40,090 nt of DNA from Acidobacteriota bacterium (GTDB lineage: Bacteria > Acidobacteriota > Vicinamibacteria > Vicinamibacterales > UBA8438). This document shows positions 1 to 7,222 of this stretch, in pieces; the first letter of the stretch is position 1; each line of letters opens with the position of its first letter. Under the pieces are notes generated by a model. The model ran no database searches, was not told the origin of the DNA, and was given only the letters and a program-made list of their open reading frames with translations. A program made the translations under genes and the position numbers. Location of the stretch: contig JADFPE010000008.1 of NCBI GenBank assembly GCA_022562495.1, positions 1 through 40,090 of the forward strand, written 5' to 3'.

Positions 1-1026
1 TCTGCCGACGTCGAGTACTGACCCGTCGACACTATGCGTCATCATGACACGGCTCGCATCGCACGAGATACGCCGAGACGTTCCCGCGGGAACGCGTCTG
101 ACACCCTCGAGCATGGAATCGCCCTCTTCCGACAACTCTAAGAGCGCCTCGGCGTCCACGTGCACGACCACCTGGAAACGGTCGGCCCGGCCGGTGGTAG
201 CGGCCCGGCCGACGGTAGCCGGCTCATGGGTCACCGCTTTCCGGACGCCGGCTTCTTCGCTGGTGGCTTCCCCCAGCCCACTCTGCAGCGCCCGCTCGGC
301 CAGAAGTCCGATAGCATCGGCACGCATCTGCTCGCGGGTGAGCTCCGGATCCTCGGGAGACACCACAGGATTGAACGGTCCGAACCCAGGGTAGAGGGCG
401 TCATTCGCGGCCTCGATCGCCCGCCTTAACAGGGCGCCCACCTCGGGATCCAGTCTGGCCCGGAGCACGTACATGCCGTCCTCGTCCGGAAATATGGAGA
501 GCGAGCGGGTGCTATGACGTGCTCGCTCTTGTGACTCCTCCTCCAACCGGTCCACCCGCCGCCACGCACGTACGAGCCTTTCGACATGTGAGGCCGTGCC
601 AGCACGGGCGAAGTCCATGAGCTCCTCTTCGTTCTCCGGCGTGGCCACTCGCGTGAGCGCACGTGCTTTCGAGTACGACAGCTCTGCACTCTGCATCATC
701 CGGCTCAGTAGCGGCAGGTGCTCGAGCGCACGGGCCACGCGCACCTTCTCGCGTGCCGCGCCCATCGCGAGGCCGGTGCGCCAGTTCAACCAGTGGGCGC
801 AGGACGTGACGCCCTGGCCCCAGCCTCCACACTCATCGAACTGGTGGATCATCACCAGCAGTTCGTAGGTCGCCGCCTGAATGCGCGCCGCCAGCTCGGC
901 GATGGCATCGCCAAGGTCGGCGGTCTCGGCCTGGCGTTCGAGGCCGACAGCCTTGTCGGGAAAGTCCGTCGGGGTCTGTAGCCATTCGTCATGATCACCA
1001 TGATCGCCAAGTTCACGTTGAGCCAT
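1..1026 (-). CDS. DUF222 (13E12-type) protein, 3' end beyond the window
   Basis: This reading frame is missing from the ORF track because it has no stop inside the window. It starts at an ATG at 1026 and stays open for 342 codons to base 1. The early part reads HQFDECGGWGQGVTSCAHWL, the signature of the DUF222 (13E12 repeat) domain. It continues through GAAREKVRVARAL and SKARALTRVATPENE, both typical of the family. The last residues seen (RRVPAGTSRRISCEASRV) are where these proteins pass into a C-terminal HNH nuclease domain, so that domain should lie just outside the window. The ribosome-binding site is weak: AGGGG lies about 15 bases upstream. In this family the DUF222 part is thought to accompany an HNH endonuclease, often in mobile or multi-copy genes. 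The in vivo role is unknown. The domain call is confident. The nuclease half is inferred. Confidence 0.88.
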   Translation of the reverse strand, partial: MAQRELGDHGDHDEWLQTPTDFPDKAVGLERQAETADLGDAIAELAARIQAATYELLVMIHQFDECGGWGQGVTSCAHWLNWRTGLAMGAAREKVRVARALEHLPLLSRMMQSAELSYSKARALTRVATPENEEELMDFARAGTASHVERLVRAWRRVDRLEEESQERARHSTRSLSIFPDEDGMYVLRARLDPEVGALLRRAIEAANDALYPGFGPFNPVVSPEDPELTREQMRADAIGLLAERALQSGLGEATSEEAGVRKAVTHEPATVGRAATTGRADRFQVVVHVDAEALLELSEEGDSMLEGVRRVPAGTSRRISCDASRVMMTHSVDGSVLDVGR

Positions 1027-1235
1027 GCACCCATGATAACCCCTTGTTTTTCAGCCTCTTGAGGCCTCGCGTGGCCGCCGAACACGGCTTCGCCCTCGGT
1101 CGGCGTCTCGGTCGGATGAGCACGCGCAGCGTGGCGCTCCTCAGACCGTCACCGCGGTGGTTGTGACGGCGTCACGGACATTTCGCGAGGACCTGCTGAA
1201 AACGTGTCAAGCATGAAATGCGCTGGAGCGCTTGC

Positions 1236-1694
1236 TCAAGAGCCTGGGTTCAGGAACGGGCGCCCTGACCAGTTGGAGGTCTTGAGCTCGATGGCATGGC
1301 CGTCGGGGTCGCGAAAGTAGAGGCTGCACCCGCCCTCGGGCCAGTCGATGCGGCTCTCGACGTCGACACCGGCGTCCGACAGCCGTCGCTCCCAGGCATC
1401 GATGTCTGACGGAGTGACGCCAAACGCCACGTGTAGACGGCCGGCGCCATCGGTCGGCGGGATCGTGCCGAACGGCAGAACCGTCGCCTCCCGCGACGCC
1501 CCCTTCTTGAACAGCAGCAGCACCTGGTCGTCGGTGATGTTCAGCACGACCATCCGGTCGATCGGCGCCATCGCGACGGTGAAGCCGAGCAGGTCCTGAT
1601 AGAACGCCTGCGACCGGGCAAGGTCGTCCACGTAGAGTGCCGTCTCGATCACGCCGCCGATGCGTGGGGTCGACGCCCTCTCACTCTGGGTCAT
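1236..1694 (-). CDS. VOC (glyoxalase/bleomycin-resistance/dioxygenase) family protein
   Basis: A 152-residue protein with the paired beta-alpha-beta-beta-beta layout of the vicinal oxygen chelate superfamily. Visible landmarks are ETALYVDDLARSQAFYQDLL near the N-terminus, LHVAFGV in the middle (a metal-ligand His) and FRDPDGHAIELKT near the C-terminus (a metal-ligand Glu). The track begins at GTG 1697, but ATG 1694 follows a GAGGAG at suitable spacing and is preferred. VOC proteins use a divalent metal to act on small molecules, or bind antibiotics. The substrate cannot be read from the sequence. It stands alone, with DUF222 downstream and a repeat upstream. The fold assignment is firm and the function is open. 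Confidence 0.88.
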   Translation of the reverse strand: MTQSERASTPRIGGVIETALYVDDLARSQAFYQDLLGFTVAMAPIDRMVVLNITDDQVLLLFKKGASREATVLPFGTIPPTDGAGRLHVAFGVTPSDIDAWERRLSDAGVDVESRIDWPEGGCSLYFRDPDGHAIELKTSNWSGRPFLNPGS

Positions 1695-1740
1695 CACGCT
1701 CCTCTTTCCGCACCGTCGTCATCCCATCCCTCTCCCTTCG

Positions 1741-1827
1741 TGGTAGCAAGGCCCTTCAGGGCCGCTTCTCGATCCACCACGACACCCGGGCCGGATCTCT
1801 CAGCGGGCCTGAAGGCCCATGCTACCA
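1741..1827. repeat. Imperfect inverted repeat between VOC and SHOCT-like genes
   Basis: The arms TGGTAGCAAGGCCCTTCAGG (1741-1760) and its inverse at 1808-1827 match at 18 of 20 positions and flank a 47-base spacer. A related half (GGTAGCACGG, minus strand) appears near 5230-5240. It looks like a dispersed intergenic repeat. It could act as a terminator between the two minus-strand genes, but there is no U-tract. Confidence 0.6.
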
Positions 1828-1861
1828 ATCATGACACCGCCCGAAACGAGCGTCGAGCGGC

Positions 1862-2266
1862 TCACTCGCAGAAGACCCGAACCTTGTCGCCGTCCGGCGA
1901 GTCGACGTCGATCTTCAGATCTCGAAGCTCCTCGATCAGCTCGTCGCCCGACAGGCTCGACAGGTGCGACAGATCGATGCCACTGGCCTTGAGCCGCTCA
2001 CCCGCCATAATCGGGACCATCGTGGAGAGCTTGATGCCGGTGCGCAAGAGGCCCAGCGGCACGCGGATGTTGACCTTGTTGCCATCTCTGCTGTCAACGA
2101 CGACACGCAGGTATTTCAGCCGGCTGGAGCCGACCGCGTCGGCAGGCTTCACCCTCGGCTCACCCTCTGCCGATCCAGCCAGCTTGCTCAGGAGACGCTC
2201 GGCGTCCGCGACCTCGACCTGGCCTTCGGCGAGCATGCCCAAGACCTTCTTGCGTTCCTCACTTAT
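1862..2266 (-). CDS. SHOCT-like/YvlB-N-type protein with apparent ATA start
   Basis: The protein opens with SEERKKVLGMLAEGQVEVAD, then DAERLLSKL. This is the short helical SHOCT-like/YvlB N-terminal motif that usually reads M-S-E-E-R. A second part (LKYLRVVVDS, VNIRVPLGLLRTGIKL) resembles the domain that follows this motif in related hypothetical proteins. The track starts at an internal TTG (2242), which cuts off the conserved first residues. A perfect GAGGAGGAAA lies seven bases before an ATA codon at 2266 that occupies the Met position. Either ATA is used as a rare start, expression falls back on TTG 2242, or the gene is silenced by one base change. The function is unknown. The left end of the IS630 element lies about 30 bases upstream. 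Confidence 0.72.
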   Translation of the reverse strand: MSEERKKVLGMLAEGQVEVADAERLLSKLAGSAEGEPRVKPADAVGSSRLKYLRVVVDSRDGNKVNIRVPLGLLRTGIKLSTMVPIMAGERLKASGIDLSHLSSLSGDELIEELRDLKIDVDSPDGDKVRVFCE

Positions 2267-2298
2267 GTCGTTTCCTCCTCAACAACAGACCTAGTATA

Positions 2299-3445
2299 GT
2301 CCGCCTGAATTGATGAAACATAACAGCCAGTGAGCGCGTCTCATCTGAGATGCGACGTGCCATTGAAATGCAGCTGGACAATGCGATGCGACGACAGCTT
2401 GAATTCGTGAGTCGGAGCCCAAGTGCATCCGTCCGCCTGGTAGAACGAGCCCAGATCGTTCTGCTAGCGGCCGCGGGGAAGGACAACATTGAAATCGCCG
2501 GGCGCCTCGGCATCACTCGACAGAAGGCTGGACGATGGAGAGACCGGTTTGCCCAGGGTGGTGTAGTGGGGATTGAAAAGGATGCTCCACGATCTGGTCG
2601 CATTCCGTCAATTTCCACACCGAAGCGGGCAGGCATCGTCAAGAAAACCACAACCGAGACACCTCCCAACGCGACGCACTGGAGCCGCGCATCTATGGCT
2701 GCGGCCTCCGGGGTCAGCGAGTCCACCATTGGCCGGATATGGCGCAGTTACGGACTCACACCTCATCTCACCCGAACCTTTAAGATTTCCAATGATCCAC
2801 GCTTCGCTGACAAGCTCGAAGATGTCGTTGGGTTGTATCTCAACCCGCCCGAACACGCCGTAGTGTTGTCCTGCGATGAGAAGAGTCAGATGCAGGCCTT
2901 GGATCGGACCCAGCCCGGCTTACCACTCAAGAAGGGTCGTAGCGGTACCATGATGCACGACTATAAGCGCAATGGCACAACGTCCCTTTTTGCGGCGCTC
3001 AATGTGATGGATGGTTCAGTCATTGGCACGTGTATGAACAAACACCGGCATCAGGAATGGGTCAAGTTTCTGAACCTCATCAAGCGACGCGTCCCAGAAG
3101 ACAAGGAGATTCACTTTATCTGCGACAACTACTCAACCCACAAACACCACACGGTAAAAGCGTGGTTTGAGCGACATCCACGAGTCCATTGCCACGACAC
3201 GCCAACCAGCGCTTCCTGGTTGAACATGGTGGAGCGCTTCTTTCGGGATCTATCGGAACGGCGCCTGACACGCGGCGTGTTCGAATCGGTCGAAGCCTTA
3301 CAGCGGGCGGTTGAGGGACATATCGCTCACAATAATCAGAATCCGAGCCCTTTTATTTGGACGGCCAAGGCCTCGGATATTCTGGCAAAAGTCGCACGTG
3401 CCCGCCGTAAACTTGACAAGTTACAGTCTGCTTGACGGGGACCAC
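2299..3445 (+). mobile_element. IS630-family insertion sequence
   Basis: One transposase gene fills the element. Its base composition is visibly lower in GC than the neighbours. IS630/Tc1-mariner elements insert at TA. A TA lies at 2297-2298 on the left and at 3446-3447 on the right, and both presumed ends begin GT when read inward. The terminal repeats are poor (GTCCGCCTGAA against GTGGTCCCCGTCAAG), so the exact ends are uncertain by a few bases. Confidence 0.75.
2350..3435 (+). CDS. IS630 family transposase, full length
   Basis: A 361-residue DDE transposase. The N-terminal part (about residues 25-75) is a helix-turn-helix region with NIEIAGRLGITRQKAGRWRD. A second HTH-like segment contains SGVSESTIGRIWRSYGL. 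The catalytic acidic residues are the Asp in VLSCDEKSQ, the Asp in FICDNYSTHKH and the Glu in SWLNMVERFF, which is the usual D-D-E order of IS630. The length is normal and no frameshift is seen, so it may still be active. A second ATG at 2368 is an alternative start. It catalyses cut-and-paste movement into TA sites. Here the element sits between an antitoxin gene and the SHOCT-like gene. Confidence 0.95.
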   Translation: MRRAIEMQLDNAMRRQLEFVSRSPSASVRLVERAQIVLLAAAGKDNIEIAGRLGITRQKAGRWRDRFAQGGVVGIEKDAPRSGRIPSISTPKRAGIVKKTTTETPPNATHWSRASMAAASGVSESTIGRIWRSYGLTPHLTRTFKISNDPRFADKLEDVVGLYLNPPEHAVVLSCDEKSQMQALDRTQPGLPLKKGRSGTMMHDYKRNGTTSLFAALNVMDGSVIGTCMNKHRHQEWVKFLNLIKRRVPEDKEIHFICDNYSTHKHHTVKAWFERHPRVHCHDTPTSASWLNMVERFFRDLSERRLTRGVFESVEALQRAVEGHIAHNNQNPSPFIWTAKASDILAKVARARRKLDKLQSA

Positions 3446-3723
3446 TAGCGCCGCCTCTGACGCCGACGCGCCCAGCGCCTGGCGTGGTTCGCCAGAGCCA
3501 TGGCATCCCTATCCGTCATGCTGGAGTCTCGCCGTTGCTGAAGGAATTCGACAGCGTGGCGGCGCGCGATCCCCCGCATCTGCTCGCGTCGCTCGATCGA
3601 CACCAGCGCAGCCAGCGTCTTGCCTTTGCGTTCGATGACGAACTCATCGTGGCGAAGCGCCACTCGATTCAGCATATCTCCGAGACGCTGGCGAACATCG
3701 AGTGTCGAAACCCGTTCTGTCAT
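3445..3723 (-). CDS. Phd/YefM-type antitoxin, C-terminus cut at the IS junction
   Basis: A 92-residue protein reading MTERVSTLDVRQRLGDMLNR, then DEFVIERKGKTLAALVSIE, the DNA-binding fold of Phd/YefM antitoxins. The start at 3723 is chosen because MTERVST is the usual N-terminus and an AAGG lies upstream. The track adds a hydrophobic leader that is not typical. The stop codon TAG is formed from the TA at the right end of the IS630 element plus its first base, so the native tail has probably been replaced. The family represses its own operon and neutralises a toxin such as a PIN RNase. No toxin gene is present in the window, so this is an orphan or a broken pair. Confidence 0.8.
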   Translation of the reverse strand: MTERVSTLDVRQRLGDMLNRVALRHDEFVIERKGKTLAALVSIERREQMRGIARRHAVEFLQQRRDSSMTDRDAMALANHARRWARRRQRRR

Positions 3724-3877
3724 AAGCACCTTCAAGAAGTATAAGAGTTGCATGTCTCAAGTGACCAGCTGACTCGTTGGCGGTGCCTGGCCGTCACCCC
3801 AACGGCTGATACCTGTGCCGTGCGCGTCAGTGGCACGGGCCAACCCCACGCAGAGCACAGCATCACGGACTGGCCGG
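3724..3877. other. Non-coding stretch, possible 3' gene remnant
   Basis: No convincing gene is seen. A minus-strand frame ends in ISRWGDGQAPPTSQLVT and might be the tail of a lost gene, but nothing in it is recognisable. Confidence 0.3.
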
Positions 3878-3912
3878 CCCTGCCTGTCCGCCGAAGCCTC
3901 GGCGAAGGCGGG
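3878..3912. repeat. Dispersed CGCCTTCGCC-type palindromic repeat
   Basis: CCTGTCCGCCGAAGCC followed by TCGGCGAAGGCGGG forms an imperfect palindrome. A related copy lies in the 5152-5205 stretch inside the VWA operon. Short repeats of this kind occur between genes in many environmental genomes. Confidence 0.6.
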
Positions 3913-3949
3913 AAGGGCCCCGCTGCGGAGAGAGACCAGCACGGCGGCC

Positions 3950-4043
3950 AGGCGCGCGACAATGCGCGCCCCGCGGGCGCGGAGTGGGGCCTTGGGGGTC
4001 CCCGCGCAGCGCCCGCGTGGGGTTCGGGGCGCAGCCCCGTCTC
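3950..4043. repeat. GCGGAGTGGGGC repeat, copy 1
   Basis: The segment around GGGCGCGGAGTGGGGC and the preceding palindromic GCGCGC stretch match the last 50 bases of the window at roughly three quarters of positions. The second copy is cut by the window edge. The function is unknown. It ends in the hairpin at 4025-4039. Confidence 0.55.
4025..4039 (-). terminator. Hairpin after the last gene of the MoxR-VWA operon
   Basis: CGGGGC-GCA-GCCCCG is a perfect six-base stem placed directly after the VWA gene stop (4045). It has no U-run, so termination is inferred from position only. Confidence 0.45.
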
Positions 4044-4044
4044 A

Positions 4045-5133
4045 TCAATAGAAAACCATGGCGGCGACGAAGACGAGGATGGCGAGCATGACGACCCACT
4101 GCCAGATTTCCTGCTTGTCTTCGGCGGGGATCAGCTGGAAGGAGATGCTGCGGTGGGAGTCGACGACGTTGCGGAGGAAGCTATCCGAGGAGATTTGCGG
4201 GCTGTCGACGATGAACGAGCGCCCCCCGGTGCGCTGCTCGAGCATGGCGATACCGTCGAGCCCGAGCCGGGTGCGCTGCCCCTCGAGGTCCGCCTCGAGC
4301 GTCTCGTCGTAGTCGACGCCACGGACGTAGTCGGTCAGCACCGAGTCGATATTGACCCCGGTGCGGCTGCCGATGGCGACCGGATAGATCGCCAGGCCGC
4401 GCCGGCGGAACTCGCCGAGCGCCACGTCCAGCCGGCTCATCTGCTCGGCGTCGATCAGGAAGTCACCGTCGGTGAACAGCAGCACGAGCCGGTCACTGCG
4501 CTCCTCCGGCGCCCAATTGCCCTCCCCTTCCTCAAACCGATCCTGGTTGTCCAGCGACAGGTAGATCGATTCGATCGCGGTCGCGATGTCGCTGTCCCAC
4601 GGAAAGGCGTCGCCCGACAGGGTCGTCGGCGGCCCGATCCGGCCCACCTCCTCGATGAACCGCTCCGCGTTCGCCGACATGTGCACCCGGCGCAGCGCCG
4701 TCGTGCCCCAGACGAAGACCGCCGTTCGGTCGCCCGGCGTCAGGATGTCCTGGGTGTAGAGGCTCAGCGCCTCGCGGACGGCGAGGTCCAGCCGTGACGG
4801 GCCCAGGTCCTTGACCCACATCGACGCCGACGCGTCGATGGCGACCACCACGTCCACGTCGCCCCGCTTGAAGCTCGACCCGCCGTAGACCCAGAACGGG
4901 CGCGCCGCCGCGACAGCCACCAGCGCCAGTGCCGCGATCGCCAGGAACCAGAACTTGATGTGGCCGAAGAGGGGGTAGCTCGAGCCTGCGGTGCGGACAG
5001 GTCGCAACAGCAGCCGGACCGCGAAGATGAGCAGCCCGAACACCAGGAGCACGCCGGCGACCGGAACGATTGCCAGGTACTCCGGGTTGGCGAACTCGAC
5101 GCTGTCCCGGACCAGAGTGGTGAGGAAATCCAT
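4045..5133 (-). CDS. MxaL-like VWA-domain membrane protein
   Basis: A 362-residue protein. The start at 5133 (MDFLTTLVRDSVEF) is preferred because the longer frame in the track begins inside a repeat. Two membrane segments lie near residues 20-40 and 58-80. A von Willebrand A domain follows with the metal-ion-dependent adhesion site DASAS in VVAIDASASMW and the later TDGD. A last membrane helix ends the protein (WQWVVMLAILVFVAAMV). The BatA/MxaL topology puts the VWA domain outside the membrane. It is the last gene of a six-gene minus-strand run whose order matches mxaRSACKL. In methylotrophs MxaL and MxaC are needed for assembly of active methanol dehydrogenase. Here the client is unknown. 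A Bat-type stress role is the main alternative. Confidence 0.82.
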   Translation of the reverse strand: MDFLTTLVRDSVEFANPEYLAIVPVAGVLLVFGLLIFAVRLLLRPVRTAGSSYPLFGHIKFWFLAIAALALVAVAAARPFWVYGGSSFKRGDVDVVVAIDASASMWVKDLGPSRLDLAVREALSLYTQDILTPGDRTAVFVWGTTALRRVHMSANAERFIEEVGRIGPPTTLSGDAFPWDSDIATAIESIYLSLDNQDRFEEGEGNWAPEERSDRLVLLFTDGDFLIDAEQMSRLDVALGEFRRRGLAIYPVAIGSRTGVNIDSVLTDYVRGVDYDETLEADLEGQRTRLGLDGIAMLEQRTGGRSFIVDSPQISSDSFLRNVVDSHRSISFQLIPAEDKQEIWQWVVMLAILVFVAAMVFY

Positions 5134-5327
5134 AGAAGATTCCGCCCGGCGGCCCTGCCCGCCTTCGCCACGGCTACGGCGAGGTCCCGCCGAAGGTCGC
5201 TGTCGCGAGAAACAGCGCACGGAGGCGGACAGGCCGTGCTACCGTGGACCTTCGTGCTCTGGTGGAACAGCAGCTGGCGAAGCCGTCCGGCTTTCTCCTG
5301 ACTCCTGACTCCTCGAGCATCACGTCT
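5134..5327. repeat. Composite of three repeats inside the operon
   Basis: The gap between the MxaK-like and MxaL-like genes holds a CGCCTTCGCC palindrome (about 5152-5205), a GGTAGCACGG half-repeat on the minus strand (about 5230-5240) and heptamers CTCCTGA CTCCTGA CTCCT (5295-5313). No gene is seen. The rest of the operon is tightly packed, so this gap looks like accumulated insertions. Confidence 0.6.
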
Positions 5328-5993
5328 CTAGCCGCGGCGGCGGCGGACCGGCGTGCCCTCACCCTTCATCTGCTCCAGCTCGGGAGGCTCGATCTCACGT
5401 GGCGCCTCGAGCGCGCGGCGGATCGCCTCGGGATTGCTGGTCAAATCGTAGTTCCACTTGTACTCGAAGCGGTCGTCGGTGTCGCCACGCAGGGCGCGCT
5501 CGTAGTCGGCGTTCACCGTCTCCATCACCTCGAGGATGATCGCTTCCTTCTGCACCTGCGCATCCGCGCTTTCGGGGTCGATCGCGCGGTAGCGCTCGCG
5601 GGCCAGCATGAACTTCGCGCTCGCCAGCAGGTGCGACGCCCGCGGGTCGTCGATCTCGTCGGACAGGTCTCCGACCACGGTGTCGTAGTCGCCCGTCAGG
5701 TAGCTGTAGGACGCCTGCTGCAGGAACGCGTCCTGGAACAGATACGAATCGGCGAACCACTGCATACCCCAGACCCGGCTGCCTTCGTAGAAGGCAGCCA
5801 CCTCGGCCAGCTGTGCCTCGGCCCGTTCGAAGTCGCTGCGCCGGACACTCTCGCTCAGCCCGTCCAGGTTCGTGAAGAATGCCGACAGACTCCTCGACGG
5901 CACCCACACGCCGGCAAAGAACAGCAGCGCCAGGACGAACCCGACGAGGTAGCGGAAGGCATGTTCCTTATCGAGCAGGTCTGTAAATCGCAT
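5328..5993 (-). CDS. MxaK-like small membrane-anchored protein
   Basis: A 221-residue protein with one membrane helix near the N-terminus (YLVGFVLALLFFAGVWV). A helical, TPR-like soluble part follows, with repeated pairs such as DFERAEAQLAEVAAFYEGS and ASYSYLTGDYDTVV, then a basic tail (RRRRG). It has no catalytic motif. Its position between the two VWA genes and its size agree with MxaK of the methanol dehydrogenase accessory cluster, a poorly understood protein. The assignment rests mainly on gene order and topology. It may hold the two VWA partners together. The downstream and upstream gaps carry repeats. Confidence 0.65.
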   Translation of the reverse strand: MRFTDLLDKEHAFRYLVGFVLALLFFAGVWVPSRSLSAFFTNLDGLSESVRRSDFERAEAQLAEVAAFYEGSRVWGMQWFADSYLFQDAFLQQASYSYLTGDYDTVVGDLSDEIDDPRASHLLASAKFMLARERYRAIDPESADAQVQKEAIILEVMETVNADYERALRGDTDDRFEYKWNYDLTSNPEAIRRALEAPREIEPPELEQMKGEGTPVRRRRG

Positions 5994-6016
5994 CTGTGTC
6001 CCTCTTGAGAACCCTC

Positions 6017-6056
6017 GGCCCTCACCCCAACCCTCTCCGACAGGGAGAGGGAGACA
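6017..6056. repeat. CCCTCACCCC dispersed palindromic repeat, copy 1
   Basis: GGCCCTCACCCCAACCCTCT is followed by CCGACAGGGAGAGGGAGACA. The arms CCCTCTCC and GGAGAGGG pair. A second copy lies at 26802-26836. This copy separates the MxaC-like and MxaK-like genes. Confidence 0.75.
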
Positions 6057-6086
6057 ACCGGAACGCCCACAACAGGGCGGCTCGCT

Positions 6087-7217
6087 TTATGGGCTCGTCC
6101 CCCAGAGCAGCTCGGACACGAACCCCATCGGGATGCCGACGACCAGCAGCCCCATCGCCACCAGGAGGAACCGCGAATAGATCGGCACCTTCAGCGCCCG
6201 ATGCCTCAGCTCCACCCGCACTGCCTCACGCTCGTCGATCGCCCGATAGGCCTGCGCCAGGCTGTCCTCGTCGGTGACATCGAAATAGTCGCCGCCATAC
6301 TCCTGAATCTGCGACACCAGCTGCGGCACCGTCGGGTGCAGGAAGCTCGCCGTGCGCGCGTCGCTGGTGTTGATGTAGATGATGTAGGGCACGATGTTCC
6401 GCTTGTTCAGCTCTGCGAACTCGGCGTCCGGGAATTCGTCGACCGCGGCGTCGGTGATGATCAACACCGCCCGGTTCTGGTTCGAGGCCAGGCCGACCGC
6501 CGCCTCGTCCCGGTCGAAATGCTTCACGATGTCCTGGAGCGGCCGGACGATGTTGGTGTCCCCTTCGGCCGGGATGATCCGCACCTTGTCGCGCGGCACC
6601 ACCATCGCCTTGTCGAGCCGCTGGGTCATCACATACGGCGCGTCCCAGACCTGGAAGTAGTACAGCTCGTCATCCATGACGAAGTCGTCCACCATGTAGG
6701 GGTAGGTGGAGAACAGCCAGAGCGAGACGCGGTCATTCTTGTCGCGCCGCATGTCGAGGAACTCGAGATGTGCGTCACGCGCCACTTCGGCCTTCGACTT
6801 GTTGGTGTCCGGAAACTCCCACGCCATAGAGCCAGACGTGTCGACCAGGTCGATCCGGACCCGCGACTCGACATAGCCGCTCACCTCCTCTGTGGCCGTC
6901 AGGAACGGGTCGGCGACCGACACGACCAGCAGCACCAGGGCGGCAGCGAGCAACAGCTTCGGCGCGCTGTGTGCCAGCCGGATCCAGAGCCGCTTCCGAT
7001 GGTTGACGGCGATGACGTGGCCGGAGTGCTGGCGGACATGCCGTTTCCGCGCCGCGGCCAGCCGCACCAGGGTCAGCGCCAGCGCCACGCCGACACCGAT
7101 CGCGAGCCAGGTCGCCATGCCGACGTCGCCATACCGGATCTGCGCCACGTCGGTCTCAATCAGCTCGCGGAATCCGCTGTCGATGAACGCGGCGAGCTCC
7201 GACCAGGGCATGAACAT
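6087..7217 (-). CDS. MxaC-like VWA-domain membrane protein
   Basis: A 376-residue protein. An N-terminal membrane helix (ATWLAIGVGVALALTLV) and a second (PKLLLAAALVLLVVSVADPF) precede a von Willebrand A domain with the adhesion-site motif DTSGS in IDLVDTSGSMAW and a later IITDAAVDE. A C-terminal helix (SRFLLVAMGLLVVGIPMGFV) closes it. It starts five bases after the MxaA-like stop, so it is translated as part of the operon. The start could also be Met-3. Two different VWA proteins flanking a small TPR-like protein is the mxaC-mxaK-mxaL pattern. It is likely to act at the membrane on a periplasmic client. BatA/BatB-like function is an alternative. Confidence 0.82.
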   Translation of the reverse strand: MFMPWSELAAFIDSGFRELIETDVAQIRYGDVGMATWLAIGVGVALALTLVRLAAARKRHVRQHSGHVIAVNHRKRLWIRLAHSAPKLLLAAALVLLVVSVADPFLTATEEVSGYVESRVRIDLVDTSGSMAWEFPDTNKSKAEVARDAHLEFLDMRRDKNDRVSLWLFSTYPYMVDDFVMDDELYYFQVWDAPYVMTQRLDKAMVVPRDKVRIIPAEGDTNIVRPLQDIVKHFDRDEAAVGLASNQNRAVLIITDAAVDEFPDAEFAELNKRNIVPYIIYINTSDARTASFLHPTVPQLVSQIQEYGGDYFDVTDEDSLAQAYRAIDEREAVRVELRHRALKVPIYSRFLLVAMGLLVVGIPMGFVSELLWGTSP

Positions 7218-7222
7218 GACTG

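Noticed and set aside
44-394. Plus-strand ORFs at 44-981
   Set aside because: They are shadows of the DUF222 gene on the minus strand. Their translations are Ser/Arg-rich with no motif, while the minus frame shows clear DUF222 signatures.
1163-1175. GTGAC-GGC-GTCAC palindrome upstream of the DUF222 gene as an operator
   Set aside because: It is about 140 bases from the start codon with no promoter nearby; a chance palindrome is likely in GC-rich DNA.
2290-2330. Hybrid promoter made by the IS630 left end for the SHOCT-like gene
   Set aside because: TATACT lies at the junction, but the hexamer 17 bases upstream inside the IS (ATGTTT) does not resemble a -35 box.
2259-2729. Minus-strand ORF of 156 aa over the IS630 left end
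   Set aside because: It is antisense to the transposase and has no family features.
3748-4797. Plus-strand ORF of 349 aa and similar long plus ORFs opposite the mxa-like genes (6201-7433, 7388-8422, 8311-9438, 9339-10709)
   Set aside because: High GC makes long antisense frames open. The minus frames carry VWA, DUF58 and AAA+ motifs and overlap as an operon.
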